Source of the DNA: a bacterium
GTDB lineage: Bacteria > Hinthialibacterota > Hinthialibacteria > H5-UNCL2
Reading direction: 5' to 3'
NCBI GenBank assembly: GCA_015075175.1
Contig: JABTUV010000012.1
Span: 1-64,000 of the forward strand
Length of the DNA stretch: 64,000 nucleotides
Positions 43,164 through 51,500 of the stretch are shown here, one piece after another. The notes under the pieces are model-generated. The model made no database searches, was not told the origin of the DNA, and saw nothing but the letters and a program-made list of their open reading frames with translations. Both the position numbers and the translations under genes were made by a program. Positions within the stretch are counted from its first letter, which is position 1, and each line of letters begins with the position of its first letter.

Positions 43164-44261
43164 CTACGCGAGCGCGGTTGCGTACTCGCGGCGCAGCTCG
43201 GCGACGGTTTCGAAGATGGCCGTGATGGTCGCGTCGGGGACCTGGTCGTCCATGTTGATGCAGCAGACGCCGGTAAGATAGGGATTGTCGGAATCCTTCA
43301 CCAGGCGTCTGATTTCCGCGCGTACTTCGTCCTGCGTCTTGTGCACCATCTCGACGGGAGAAAGGCGGATGTTAAGAAACGTCTGGGGCAGGTGGGCGCG
43401 CAGCGTCTTCACGTCACCGCCCCAGCCCACGTCGAGAAAATCCAGACCGGGGAGGGCGGCGAAGTCTTCGGCGAACCGATGCGGGTCCGAACCGCAGAAG
43501 TGGATGCCGTAGGGACGGTACTTGGCGTTCCAGCGCCGGTCGAACTCCCACAGCACGCTGCGATAGTCCTGGTTGGAGATCATGGTGTGCGTGCATTCGG
43601 AATGCAGAAACACGGGTTTGGGAATGTGCCGCACGTTGCGATTGACGGAAATGCTCGTGCTGTGAGTTTCGCCCGACACGATGGCCGTGAAGCGCTCGAT
43701 CAACTCGGCGATCCCGGCAAACAGCCGCCGGGTCTGGTCGGGGCGCTCCAGGATGTCGATGAAGATATCCTGGCCGCGCAGGTCGAGGCCGAGGTTGAGA
43801 ATGCCCGACCAGTTGGCGTCGCCGGTGAGATAGCCGTGTTTCTCCTTGAGGGCCGCCAACATAGTTTCATACTTCTTCCAGACGGGCGAGCGGAAGGCCG
43901 CGTCCACGTCGATCCGCAGGTCCGTACGATCCGCGGGCATGACGGTGGGCGAGGAGTTCTCTTCGTAACGGACGGGACAGCCCATCATCTCCGAGAGCAG
44001 AAAACCGGCCGCCAGATGCACGGCGCCGACCTGCGGCAGGTCGCGCTGGTGGTTTTCTCCCAAGCCGAACCGGCCCCAGCGTTCGTAGAGCGCCCGCTCC
44101 ATGCGGCGTTCATCCTCAATCCGGCGGACGGGATGGAAGAAGAAGTCGGGGTCGAAGCTGATGCCCTCGTGCCGATTCCACCAGGAGGGATGCAGCACGA
44201 TGTCCACGGGCAGGGGTTCGTTGTCCAGATAGGGGTTTCTGGGGTAGGTCGAGCTGGTCAC
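43164..44261 (-). CDS. Uroporphyrinogen decarboxylase-like (URO-D family) protein
   Basis: The 365-aa protein has the TIM-barrel layout of the URO-D/cobalamin-methyltransferase superfamily: GYLTGDANWSGILNLGLDLR, FIDILERPDQTRRLFAGIAE, PVFLHSECTHTMISNQDYRS, YGIHFCGSDPHRFAEDFAAL and FLDVGWGGDVKTLRAHLP. The HFCG motif resembles the zinc-ligand His-x-Cys region of MtaA/methyltransferase-like members rather than true HemE, so a methyltransferase or unknown role is more likely than heme synthesis. It is a single gene, divergent from pyrE. Confidence 0.75.
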   Translation of the reverse strand: MTSSTYPRNPYLDNEPLPVDIVLHPSWWNRHEGISFDPDFFFHPVRRIEDERRMERALYERWGRFGLGENHQRDLPQVGAVHLAAGFLLSEMMGCPVRYEENSSPTVMPADRTDLRIDVDAAFRSPVWKKYETMLAALKEKHGYLTGDANWSGILNLGLDLRGQDIFIDILERPDQTRRLFAGIAELIERFTAIVSGETHSTSISVNRNVRHIPKPVFLHSECTHTMISNQDYRSVLWEFDRRWNAKYRPYGIHFCGSDPHRFAEDFAALPGLDFLDVGWGGDVKTLRAHLPQTFLNIRLSPVEMVHKTQDEVRAEIRRLVKDSDNPYLTGVCCINMDDQVPDATITAIFETVAELRREYATALA

Positions 44262-44450
44262 GGGTCGTTCCTCATGATGATGGGGTCACTTTCCCTCCGA
44301 GGACGAGAGTGGCACAAGCCGGGCCGGATGCCAAGATCGAATCCCTATGAAGGCTCCTGGCTGCGATTGAGAAGCATACTCAGGCGCAGGAAGCGGCCCG
44401 CGGGGGACCTTGATGGCGCCGGTACACGGAGCGTCCGCATCCGGTTTCCG

Positions 44451-44480
44451 TTGGCCGCCCGGCGGTTTTTCGGCTATCAT
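44451..44480 (+). promoter_or_regulatory. Putative promoter of pyrE
   Basis: TTGGCC (44451-44456), 18-bp spacer, TATCAT (44475-44480), 30 bp before the ATG at 44511. Confidence 0.45.
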
Positions 44481-44510
44481 GGGCTGATTCATCTTACGGC
44501 GGGGTGGACG

Positions 44511-45056
44511 ATGGAGCGAGAGGCTTTGGCGGCCAGGATATACCAGGTCGCGCACCTGACGGGTCATTTCGTATTGCGCTCGGGCAAGACCAGCAGCGAG
44601 TACTTCGACAAGTATCGCTTCGAGTCGGACCCGGAAATCCTGGCGGAGATCGCCGCGCAGATGGCGGAACTTCTGCCCGAGGAGACGGAGATGCTGGCGG
44701 GGCTGGAGACCGGCGGCATCCCGCTGGCTACCGCCCTGTCGCTGTATACCGGCCTGCCGGCGATCTTCGTGCGCAAGAAGGCCAAGGATTACGGGACCCG
44801 CCGTCTCGCCGAGGGCGCCGACTTCGCCGGCCGCAATGTGGCGGTAGTCGAAGACGTGATCACGACCGGCGGACAAGTGGTCGAGTCGACGCGCAAGTTG
44901 GAGGAATTGGGCGCGGAGATCGCGGCCGTGGTGTGCGTGATCGACCGGCAGAGCGGCGGGCGCGAGAACATCGAGAAAGCCGGCTACCGGCTGGCCTCGC
45001 TTTTTACCAAGAGCGACCTGGAAGCGGCGGCCAAGGCCACGCATCGCAACGAGTGA
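44511..45056 (+). CDS. pyrE: Orotate phosphoribosyltransferase
   Basis: The 181-aa enzyme joins orotate to PRPP to make OMP in pyrimidine synthesis. Visible are HFVLRSGKTSSEYFDKYRFE, the substrate segment LAGLETGGIPLATALS, FVRKKAKDYGTRRLAEG, and the PRPP loop VAVVEDVITTGGQVVES. Length is slightly short but complete for the family. The ATG at 44511 agrees with the start of homology and follows ggggtgg; the frame is open far upstream only by chance. Confidence 0.93.
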   Translation: MEREALAARIYQVAHLTGHFVLRSGKTSSEYFDKYRFESDPEILAEIAAQMAELLPEETEMLAGLETGGIPLATALSLYTGLPAIFVRKKAKDYGTRRLAEGADFAGRNVAVVEDVITTGGQVVESTRKLEELGAEIAAVVCVIDRQSGGRENIEKAGYRLASLFTKSDLEAAAKATHRNE

Positions 45057-45181
45057 GGCAGGGAATAGGACGTCGTATGGGACCTATGGGATCTATGGGT
45101 TGAGGTCGGTGAAGGACGGTCCCGCGCGGCTTCCCGGTGATCGGACTCCGCGTTTTTTGCGTCTCTGCGCAGGCTCTCCCC

Positions 45182-46075
45182 TCAGCGCTGCTGCAGGAGG
45201 TACTCGTCGGCGGCGGGAGGAAGAGGCTCGGCGGTCTCGGGGGATCCTTTCAGCGCGTGCCAGCCGAGATAGAGGAGCGTTGCCAGCGCCAGCGCGGCGG
45301 CGGTTTTGAGGACCGCGGAAGAGAACGCCCCCAGGCCGGGTCCCGAGGATGCGGCGGAGTGTGTCAGTGTCGCTCCCGCGAGCCTCTCTTGCGCGGGCGG
45401 CGTCTGCGTGTGCAGGGCGGCGGCAGGCAAGGGGCCGCCGGCTGTGCCGGCGACCGCCAACTTGCCCAGGGACGCCGCCAGCGAAGGGGGAACCTGTGCC
45501 CCGGCGGAGAGCGGCAGGAGCGACGCGAGTACCGCCGCGCCCACGAGCATCCCCCGGTCGGCCAGGTGCATGCGGACCATTTCGACGCCCCGGGCGATGC
45601 GGCGCGTGACCGCCGAGCGCGTCACGCCCATGCGTTCGGCGATCTCCTCGTGCTTGGCTCCGGTGAAGAAATGTTGCACCAGGGGGTCGCGCAGCTCCTC
45701 GGGCAGGGCGGCGATGGCCCTCGTCCACGCATCGCTTCCACCGCGGCCTAGCCGATATCGCCGCCGTCCGTCTGCGTGGCGGCGTGGGTCGCCTCGCGCT
45801 TCTTGCGGCTGGACTGCGAGCGCACGAGGTCCAACGAGCGATGCGTCGCCAGATAGTGCAGCCAGCCGGCCAGCGAGCTGTGGACGTCCGTCTGCCCGCG
45901 CGCCAGGCGTAGAAAACACTCCTGCGTCACGTCCTCCGCGTCCTCGGGGTTGCGCAGGATGCGCCGGCAGGTCGCGTAGACCATGCCCGAGTAGCGCGCC
46001 ACGATCTCCGCGAACGCCTCGGCGTCCCGACTGTGGACCCATCGCTGCAAGAGCGCCAGATCGGCCGTGGACATG
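45182..46075 (-). pseudogene. ECF RNA polymerase sigma factor with membrane tail, frameshifted
   Basis: From the ATG at 46075 the first frame gives sigma region 2: DLALLQRWVHSRDAEAFAEI, MVYATCRRILRNPEDAEDVT and QECFLRLARG. It stops at 45748. The other frame resumes at once with region 4: RAIAALPEELRDPLVQHFFT and HEEIAERMGVTRSAVTRRIA. An extra C-terminal part with two hydrophobic stretches follows (RGMLVGAAVLASLLPLSAGA, SAVLKTAAALALATLLYLGW). One indel near 45750-45775 reunites them. The membrane-tail design is known from ECF factors of PVC-type bacteria, where the tail may act as a built-in anti-sigma or sensor. Confidence 0.78.
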
Positions 46076-46276
46076 ATCGCCCCCCGGACGGATAGTCTAC
46101 ACTTGGAAGACGGACGTGCGCCAGGGAATGTGACGGGATGGGCGGGATGAATTTTTGACGGGATAACGGGATGGACGGGACGAGAGGAGCCGAGGGAGGC
46201 GCGGGTAGCCGGGGCGGGGGCGGATCGCCAAGGCTGAGGGGGAGAGCACGTCCAGAAGGCGCATGGCGTTGGGCGT

Positions 46277-46738
<462 letters not shown>

Positions 46739-46877
46739 TCAAACTGACCAAAATGCGCAAGTTTGAGCTGGCGGCGGCAAGCGGCCGCCGTCCACAGGCA
46801 CGCCATATGCATCGTTGACGCGCCGCCGCCCGAGGGCCACAATCCGAGGGTACCCTGCATCTTTCGGAGGCCATCCC

Positions 46878-47381
46878 ATGAAAAAGCGATCCGTGACGGT
46901 CAAGGAATTGGACCACGCTGAGTTCGGCAGGTACGGCGCCTTCGCCAATCTGATCAATCCCGATGCCCCGCACCTGGGCGAGGAGCCGATCGAGTTCTAT
47001 CGCGACATGGCGTTGTTGGACTTGGGAGGCAAGCCGGCGGCGCTCTCGACCTGCCGGGTGTGCCGGCGTCCGCTGGTGGTGGACGTGTCCGAATACCACA
47101 ACGGTTGCGGCGAGGCCCTGGTCCCGCTGGACGGCGACGTGCTCATCCACGTCGCCCCCGCGAGCGGCGGGGATGCCGTTCCCACGGACGAAATGGAAGT
47201 GTACCGGGTCCCCAAAGGGACCGCCGTCGTGCTGCGGCCCGGCGTCTGGCACCACGCGCCGTTCGCGCTGGAGCAGGAGTGCGTGAACGTGCTCATCATC
47301 CTGCCCGAGCGCACTTACGCGGTCGATTGCCACGTGGAGAGGCTGTCCAAGAAAGAGCGCGTGCGCATTGCGGGCGCGTGA
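46878..47381 (+). CDS. Ureidoglycolate lyase (AllA)-like cupin
   Basis: The 167-aa protein begins MKKRSVTVKELDHAEFGRYG after a GGAGG seven bases upstream. The AllA-type beta-barrel is suggested by CRVCRRPLVVDVSEYH, VPLDGDVLIHVAPASGG, and VPKGTAVVLRPGVWHHAPFA. The family breaks ureidoglycolate into glyoxylate and urea, but many members in bacteria without purine degradation are uncharacterised. No other purine-catabolism gene is nearby. The fold assignment is firmer than the substrate. Confidence 0.7.
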   Translation: MKKRSVTVKELDHAEFGRYGAFANLINPDAPHLGEEPIEFYRDMALLDLGGKPAALSTCRVCRRPLVVDVSEYHNGCGEALVPLDGDVLIHVAPASGGDAVPTDEMEVYRVPKGTAVVLRPGVWHHAPFALEQECVNVLIILPERTYAVDCHVERLSKKERVRIAGA

Positions 47382-47384
47382 GAG

Positions 47385-47485
47385 TGAAGCTCGCGCGGAG
47401 AACGCAGAGGACGCGGAGGGTTTCGTGAAACTCGCGCGGAGAACGCAGAGGGCGCGGAGGGCGCAGAGGGAGCGCAAGGGCGGAG
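47385..47485. repeat. Tandem cgcggagaacgcagaggacg repeat
   Basis: Two or three imperfect units of cgcgcggagaacgcagag(g) followed by (a/g)cgcggagg, right behind the AllA-like gene. This resembles the common gcagagacgcagag type of dispersed bacterial repeat. Confidence 0.8.
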
Positions 47486-47571
47486 CGGTCCCGGGCGGAG
47501 GCTCCCGGCATGAGAGAGGCCGGGGCGGGGGGGGGAGCGACGGTCCTCCGCCCGAGACAGTCCGCAATCAG

Positions 47572-48033
47572 TCAGTTATCCAGGAATCGGAGGTTTTCGC
47601 GCAGTTGCTCGATCTCCGCTTCATAGGCTTCGTAAAGGCCCGGGGAGTTCCAGATCACGACGGCCATGAAGCGGTCTCCGTCCTGAATCAGGTAGTGCCG
47701 GTCGATGCCGATGCGCGCCGCACCGTGCGGATCCGGCAGGTGGACGGCGTTCTGGACCAACAGCGCCTGCCGGCCTCCAACCTGGACAGGAATCGCTGGC
47801 TTGCCGGCCAGCTGCGGAAAACTCGCGGCGAATTCGGAGAGGTTCTCGTAACCGTGACCCCGGACTCCCAGAAGAAAGACCTTCAGGAACTCGCCGCCGC
47901 TGTCCAAGTCGCGGGTGAAGCTGACGAGCATCTGGTCGTCCCACTCGAACTCGGTCTGGAGCTTCCAACCGCGCAAGGCGGGCATTTGGAGCTTGGCTCC
48001 GAACTCGCGGTAGTGGATGTTTCTCGTGGTCAT
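47572..48033 (-). CDS. Conserved protein of unknown function
   Basis: The 153-aa soluble protein has no signal peptide and no membrane segment. The sequence (GWKLQTEFEWDDQMLVSFTR, EFLKVFLLGVRGHGYENLSE, YLIQDGDRFMAVVIWNSPG, AEIEQLRENLRFLDN) is mixed alpha/beta; the final stretch recalls PsbP/DUF1795-like proteins, but this is weak. AAAAGGAGG precedes the ATG. A well-formed promoter with an internal TACATGTA palindrome lies 57-85 bp upstream, suggesting regulated expression. Confidence 0.6.
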   Translation of the reverse strand: MTTRNIHYREFGAKLQMPALRGWKLQTEFEWDDQMLVSFTRDLDSGGEFLKVFLLGVRGHGYENLSEFAASFPQLAGKPAIPVQVGGRQALLVQNAVHLPDPHGAARIGIDRHYLIQDGDRFMAVVIWNSPGLYEAYEAEIEQLRENLRFLDN

Positions 48034-48089
48034 GGCGGCCTCCTTTTCGGCCCGGAGCGTCCCTGCGGGCGCGTAACCTTGTCGTCGAT

Positions 48090-48118
48090 ATTTTACTACA
48101 TGTAAATTATAATGTCAA
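48090..48118 (-). promoter_or_regulatory. Promoter with internal TACATGTA palindrome
   Basis: Minus-strand TTGACA (48113-48118) and TAAAAT (48090-48095), spacer exactly 17 bp. The 8-bp palindrome TACATGTA (48097-48104) lies in the spacer and could be an operator. Confidence 0.7.
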
Positions 48119-48174
48119 TATTGTAACGAAAAATAGTTATCTTTCTCGGCCTGACTCGGCCGCTGGCGGACCGC

Positions 48175-48235
48175 ATGGAGCGCGCCAGCTTGCTGGCACG
48201 GCGGAAACGTCGCGGCAGCAAGCAGCCGCAGTCCA
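48175..48235. repeat. GCCAGC-TT-GCTGGC and GCGGCAGCAAGC hairpins
   Basis: An arm variant, GCCAGC-TT-GCTGGC (48184-48197), is followed by an imperfect gcggcagcaagcagccgc copy (48212-48229). It lies between the divergent genes; apart from the 48090-48118 promoter nothing else is seen in 48034-48319. Confidence 0.8.
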
Positions 48236-48319
48236 GAAGAGAAGGAAAGGCATTGGCAGGTTCGGAGGCTTGGATTATGGTAGTCCAGTTTGCCTGCCTG
48301 GGCCGGCGGAGGAACACAT

Positions 48320-49513
48320 ATGTCAAGGGTTTTCAGTATATTAACGACGATCGTCCTGATCCTGGAGGGGGCGATCGTGGCTATCGGCCAGGAATCCGGC
48401 GACATCCGCGAGTTGAAACTCAAAGACTGGCAGCCCCAGTCCATGATGATTACCCGGGTGACGCAAGTGAATTACGCCAAGTATCCCGTGATCGATGTGC
48501 ACAACCATCTGGGCGACGGGCGAGGCGTGGACCGCTATCTGTGCGAGATGGATGCGGCCGGAGTCTACTGTGTGGTCAACTTGGACGGGGGAACCACGCC
48601 GGAGCGGGTGAAGGAGGTCATCGGGCGTTTGGAGGGCGCGCATCCGGGGCGGTTTTTGACGTTCGCCCTGGTGGATTTTCGGGGGTTGGACGAGCCCGGT
48701 TGGGGGGAGCGCGCGGCCCGGCAACTGGAGGAGTGTTTTCTGGCCGGCGCGAAAGGACTGAAGATTCACAAGAATTTGGGTTTGGGCATCCGGCACAAAG
48801 ACGGGCGGCTGTTGGAGGTGGATGATCCGGTTCTGGATCCGGTGTGGGAGACGTGCGCGAAGCATGGCCGGCCGGTCGTGATCCACTCAGCGGACCCGGC
48901 GGCGTTCTTCACGCCGCTGGATGCCAAGAATGAGCGCTGGCACGAATTGAACGCCAATCCCGGCTGGCTATTCTACGGCGAACGCTGGCCGAGCCGCAAC
49001 GCCATCCTGGAGGCGCGCAACCGGATGATCGCGCGCCATCCCAAGACGACCTTCATCTGCGCGCACCTGGCCAACAATCCCGAGGACCTGGAGACGGTGG
49101 GCCGATGGTTGGACGCCTATCCCAACATGGTGTGCGACATCGACGCGCGCATCAGCGAACTGGGCCGGCAGCCGTACACGGCCCGCCGGTTCTTCATCAA
49201 GTATCAGGATCGCGTGATGTTCGGCACGGATACGACGCCCGTGGACCGGGAGGCGTATCGCATTTACTATCGCTTCCTGGAGACCGAGGACGAATACTTC
49301 GACTGCCGCAAGAGCCACCATTTGCAGGGGTTTTGGATGATCTACGGGGTTAATCTGCCGGACAAGGTACTCAGGAAGATCTACTATCAGAATGCTCTCA
49401 AGTACCTGTACGGACTTGCGGAGTACAAGCGGGAGTTGGAGCGATTCCAGGCGAGTCCGGCGGTGCAGCGGGTCGTGGTGGGCAGGACGGCGCCGGTCGT
49501 GCCGGAGAAATAG
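48320..49513 (+). CDS. Amidohydrolase-2 family metal-dependent hydrolase
   Basis: The 397-aa protein has an N-terminal hydrophobic stretch (VFSILTTIVLILEGAIVAI), probably a signal peptide or anchor. The TIM-barrel metal motifs follow: YPVIDVHNHLGDGRG (HxH), GLKIHKNLGLG, PVVIHSADP, FICAHLANNPEDLE and VMFGTDTTPVDREAY (catalytic Asp). The family includes decarboxylases such as ACMSD-like enzymes and hydrolases; the substrate here is unknown. GGAGGAAC lies 6 bases before the ATG. Export would be unusual for the decarboxylase members. Confidence 0.82.
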   Translation: MSRVFSILTTIVLILEGAIVAIGQESGDIRELKLKDWQPQSMMITRVTQVNYAKYPVIDVHNHLGDGRGVDRYLCEMDAAGVYCVVNLDGGTTPERVKEVIGRLEGAHPGRFLTFALVDFRGLDEPGWGERAARQLEECFLAGAKGLKIHKNLGLGIRHKDGRLLEVDDPVLDPVWETCAKHGRPVVIHSADPAAFFTPLDAKNERWHELNANPGWLFYGERWPSRNAILEARNRMIARHPKTTFICAHLANNPEDLETVGRWLDAYPNMVCDIDARISELGRQPYTARRFFIKYQDRVMFGTDTTPVDREAYRIYYRFLETEDEYFDCRKSHHLQGFWMIYGVNLPDKVLRKIYYQNALKYLYGLAEYKRELERFQASPAVQRVVVGRTAPVVPEK

Positions 49514-49528
49514 GCGACTGTTGGGAGT

Positions 49529-49610
49529 GCGGCAGCTTGCTGCCGCGCGCAGCATGGTGCGGTCGCGCCACGCTGCGCAACTACGGGTCGCAGCAGCAAG
49601 CCGCCGCAGT
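49529..49610. repeat. GCGGCAGC hairpin repeat pair
   Basis: A perfect GCGGCAGC-TT-GCTGCCGC at 49529-49546, a gccacgctgcgcaactacgg unit, and an imperfect gcagcagcaagccgccgcag at about 49589-49609. Confidence 0.8.
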
Positions 49611-49611
49611 C

Positions 49612-49650
49612 CAAAAAAGGAAAACCCCGGCGTCGGGGAGACGCCGGGGT
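49612..49650 (-). terminator. Intrinsic terminator of the candidate ncRNA
   Basis: Stem ACCCCGGCGT/ACGCCGGGGT (49624-49633 and 49641-49650) with a 7-nt loop. On the minus strand it is followed by ttttccttttttgg. In the plus direction it could also end the amidohydrolase transcript, with a weaker tail. Confidence 0.8.
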
Positions 49651-49932
49651 CTTCTATTTCCAGCCGCTGCCAAGTGCGGCGAAACGCCCCATCCGTCAAA
49701 CAGGCGGGCGGGAAGGGAGCCGTCGGCTTGCGCCGAGATGATTCGGGCGCTTCCAAAAGGGAAGGTGAAGCGCCCTCGACCAGAGGAATCCCTCCGGGCC
49801 TGGCTCCCACCAGTTGCTACCAGCGGAAGCGTCAGCCCGCAGCTCCCCTCCCTCGGGGTAGGAGTCTCTTAACGTAATCCTGCGGCATTGAGTTCTCCGT
49901 TGCCTGGGTTTGTATCCGGGACCTCTATGTCT
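49612..49932 (-). ncRNA. Candidate structured non-coding RNA, family not recognised
   Basis: About 320 nt are bounded by a TATAAT box upstream and a perfect terminator downstream. Several nested helices are visible: 49837-49842 with 49880-49885 (CCGCAG/CTGCGG); 49715-49721 with 49802-49808 (GGGAGCC/GGCTCCC), enclosing 49745-49753 with 49767-49775 (GGGCGCTTC/GAAGCGCCC) and a TCGGC-GCAA-GCCGA hairpin with a GNRA loop on the minus strand (49723-49736); and 49663-49667 with 49676-49680. No convincing coding frame with a Shine-Dalgarno is present. It is not tmRNA (no CCA end), not RNase P RNA (no GAGGAAAGUCC), and not an obvious 4.5S or 6S RNA. Confidence 0.55.
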
Positions 49933-49939
49933 GCACAGT

Positions 49940-49968
49940 ATTATAACCCAGGGAGGGTGAAAGTGACG
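49940..49968 (-). promoter_or_regulatory. Promoter of the candidate ncRNA
   Basis: A perfect minus-strand TATAAT (49940-49945) stands in an otherwise GC-rich spacer. The -35 region is weak (gtcact at a 16-bp spacing). The predicted start is near 49932. Confidence 0.5.
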
Positions 49969-50204
49969 ACAAAATCGTAGGGGACGTAGCGGATCGTTAC
50001 GGGCGTCACGGAAGGGGCGAGGGTAGGCAGACGGAAGGTGCTTTGTAATATAAAGTTATCGTTTGCGTCTCAATTTCGGCCCGCGGCAGCAAGCAGCCGC
50101 GCTCCATACGCCCCCTTAAGAAGGGGGGAATAATCCGCGCCACTCTTGCAACTTTCGGAACAAACCAAGCACGCTTGGGCCGATTCCGACCGAAGAGGTA
50201 CGCG
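49960..50204. other. Spacer ahead of the phage-like module
   Basis: Contains an imperfect gcggcagcaagcagccgc repeat (50092-50110) and a CCCCC/GGGGG palindrome (50111-50128). No gene, integrase site or tRNA was seen at this left edge of the module. Confidence 0.6.
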
Positions 50205-51500
50205 ATGCGAGGACTATTCCGCAGAAAGGGCGTGACGCCGGAACGCCGCCGACCTGCCGGTTTTGACGCCCTGCCCGCCGCCGGCGAGCTGGGAACCCAC
50301 CCACGATCCATCCCCCTGGCTTCCGCCCCGCCCAGCGGGTTCTTCCGCTACGGCGAGTTCATCGATCATCCGCAGGGCTGCCCCTCGCTGCTGTTTCCCC
50401 TTTATCGCTTCCTGCGCGACTTCGTTCCCGACGTATCCAACGGCGTGTGGGCCTGGGTGCGATTGTGCAGCACCCCGCAGTCGGTCGCGTACGTGGGCGG
50501 CGGGCCGGGGGAGCAGCAGGCCGCCGCCGAGGTCGTGGCGGCGCTGGATCGGCGCATCTACGAGTTCGACCACATGAAGCAGCAGGGCATGGACGCACTC
50601 GTCAACGCCTTCTTCCTGTCGGTTTTCACCTACGGTTGCTTCGCCGGCGAAGTCGTGCTCCGCGACGACCGGCGCGGCATCGACCGCTTCTACATTGTCG
50701 ATCCGGCGACCATCCGCTTCAAGCGCTTTCCCACCAGCCGGCGGCTGGTTCCCTACCAGGTCCTGCCCGACGGCCGGATCATCCGGCTGCGGGAAGCGAG
50801 CTTTTTCTACTACGGGCTGGACGCGGACGGAGACAATCCGTACGGGCGCTCGCCGTTGTCGGCACTGCCGTGGGTCGTCAAGATCAGCCAAGAGATGCTG
50901 GAGGACATGGGGCGGGCGGTGCACAACGCGGGGTGGCCGCAACTGCATGTGCGGTTTTCGCCGCCGGCGCGCGAGCCGGGCGAATCGCTGGAGCACTACG
51001 CGGCTCGCACCGAGGCGGGCTATCGCGAAATCCGCGACGGGCTGCGCGCCAAGAAGGCCGACAGCAACTTTCTCACCTTCGACAACGTCGAGATCGGCTA
51101 CCTATCGCCGCGCGGCGGGGCCACGCAATGGTTCCAGGCCTATCAAGCCGTCAGCGAGCAGGTGGTCTCGGCGCTGCATCTGCCGCCGTTCATGCTGGGG
51201 CGCAACTGGGGCACGACCGAGAGCTGGGGCGCGGCCCAGTACGAACTGATGGTCAACAACGCCGTCTCGGTGCAACGCGGCGCCAAGCGCATGTGCGAGT
51301 GGTTGCGCAACCTCGAGCTGGCCCTGGCAGGACTTCCCGTGATCACGCACCACCACTTCCGGCCGCATCGGCAACTGGCGGCGCGGGAGAACGCGGAGGC
51401 GCGCAAGACCGCCATCGAGGCGGACCTCCTGCTGCTGGACCGGCAGCTCATCCCGCCTGAGGCGGTAGTGGCGGCGCATTTTCCCGGGGGTGGGCGATGA
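50205..51500 (+). CDS. Phage portal protein-like
   Basis: The 431-aa protein has portal-family features: SNGVWAWVRLCSTPQ near the start, FFLSVFTYGCFAGEVVLRDD, FYIVDPATIRFKRFP, a proline-rich middle, and the C-terminal clip/stem region with VVSALHLPPFMLGRNWGTTE, SWGAAQYELMVNNAVSVQRG and EWLRNLELALAG. Portals form the dodecameric DNA gate of tailed-phage heads and bind the terminase. Length is typical. No terminase gene lies upstream, where it is usually found. The ATG at 50205 has AGAGG seven bases before it. It overlaps the next gene by ATGA. Confidence 0.82.
   Translation: MRGLFRRKGVTPERRRPAGFDALPAAGELGTHPRSIPLASAPPSGFFRYGEFIDHPQGCPSLLFPLYRFLRDFVPDVSNGVWAWVRLCSTPQSVAYVGGGPGEQQAAAEVVAALDRRIYEFDHMKQQGMDALVNAFFLSVFTYGCFAGEVVLRDDRRGIDRFYIVDPATIRFKRFPTSRRLVPYQVLPDGRIIRLREASFFYYGLDADGDNPYGRSPLSALPWVVKISQEMLEDMGRAVHNAGWPQLHVRFSPPAREPGESLEHYAARTEAGYREIRDGLRAKKADSNFLTFDNVEIGYLSPRGGATQWFQAYQAVSEQVVSALHLPPFMLGRNWGTTESWGAAQYELMVNNAVSVQRGAKRMCEWLRNLELALAGLPVITHHHFRPHRQLAARENAEARKTAIEADLLLLDRQLIPPEAVVAAHFPGGGR

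Noticed and set aside
43026-45056. A 676-codon frame ending in PyrE
   Set aside because: The first 495 codons are antisense to the URO-D-like gene; the PyrE homology and promoter place the start at 44511.
49612-49932. tmRNA, RNase P RNA, 6S RNA or a cobalamin/c-di-GMP riboswitch
   Set aside because: There is no CCA end or tag sequence, no GAGGAAAGUCC core and no recognised riboswitch core motifs, and no gene lies downstream on that strand.
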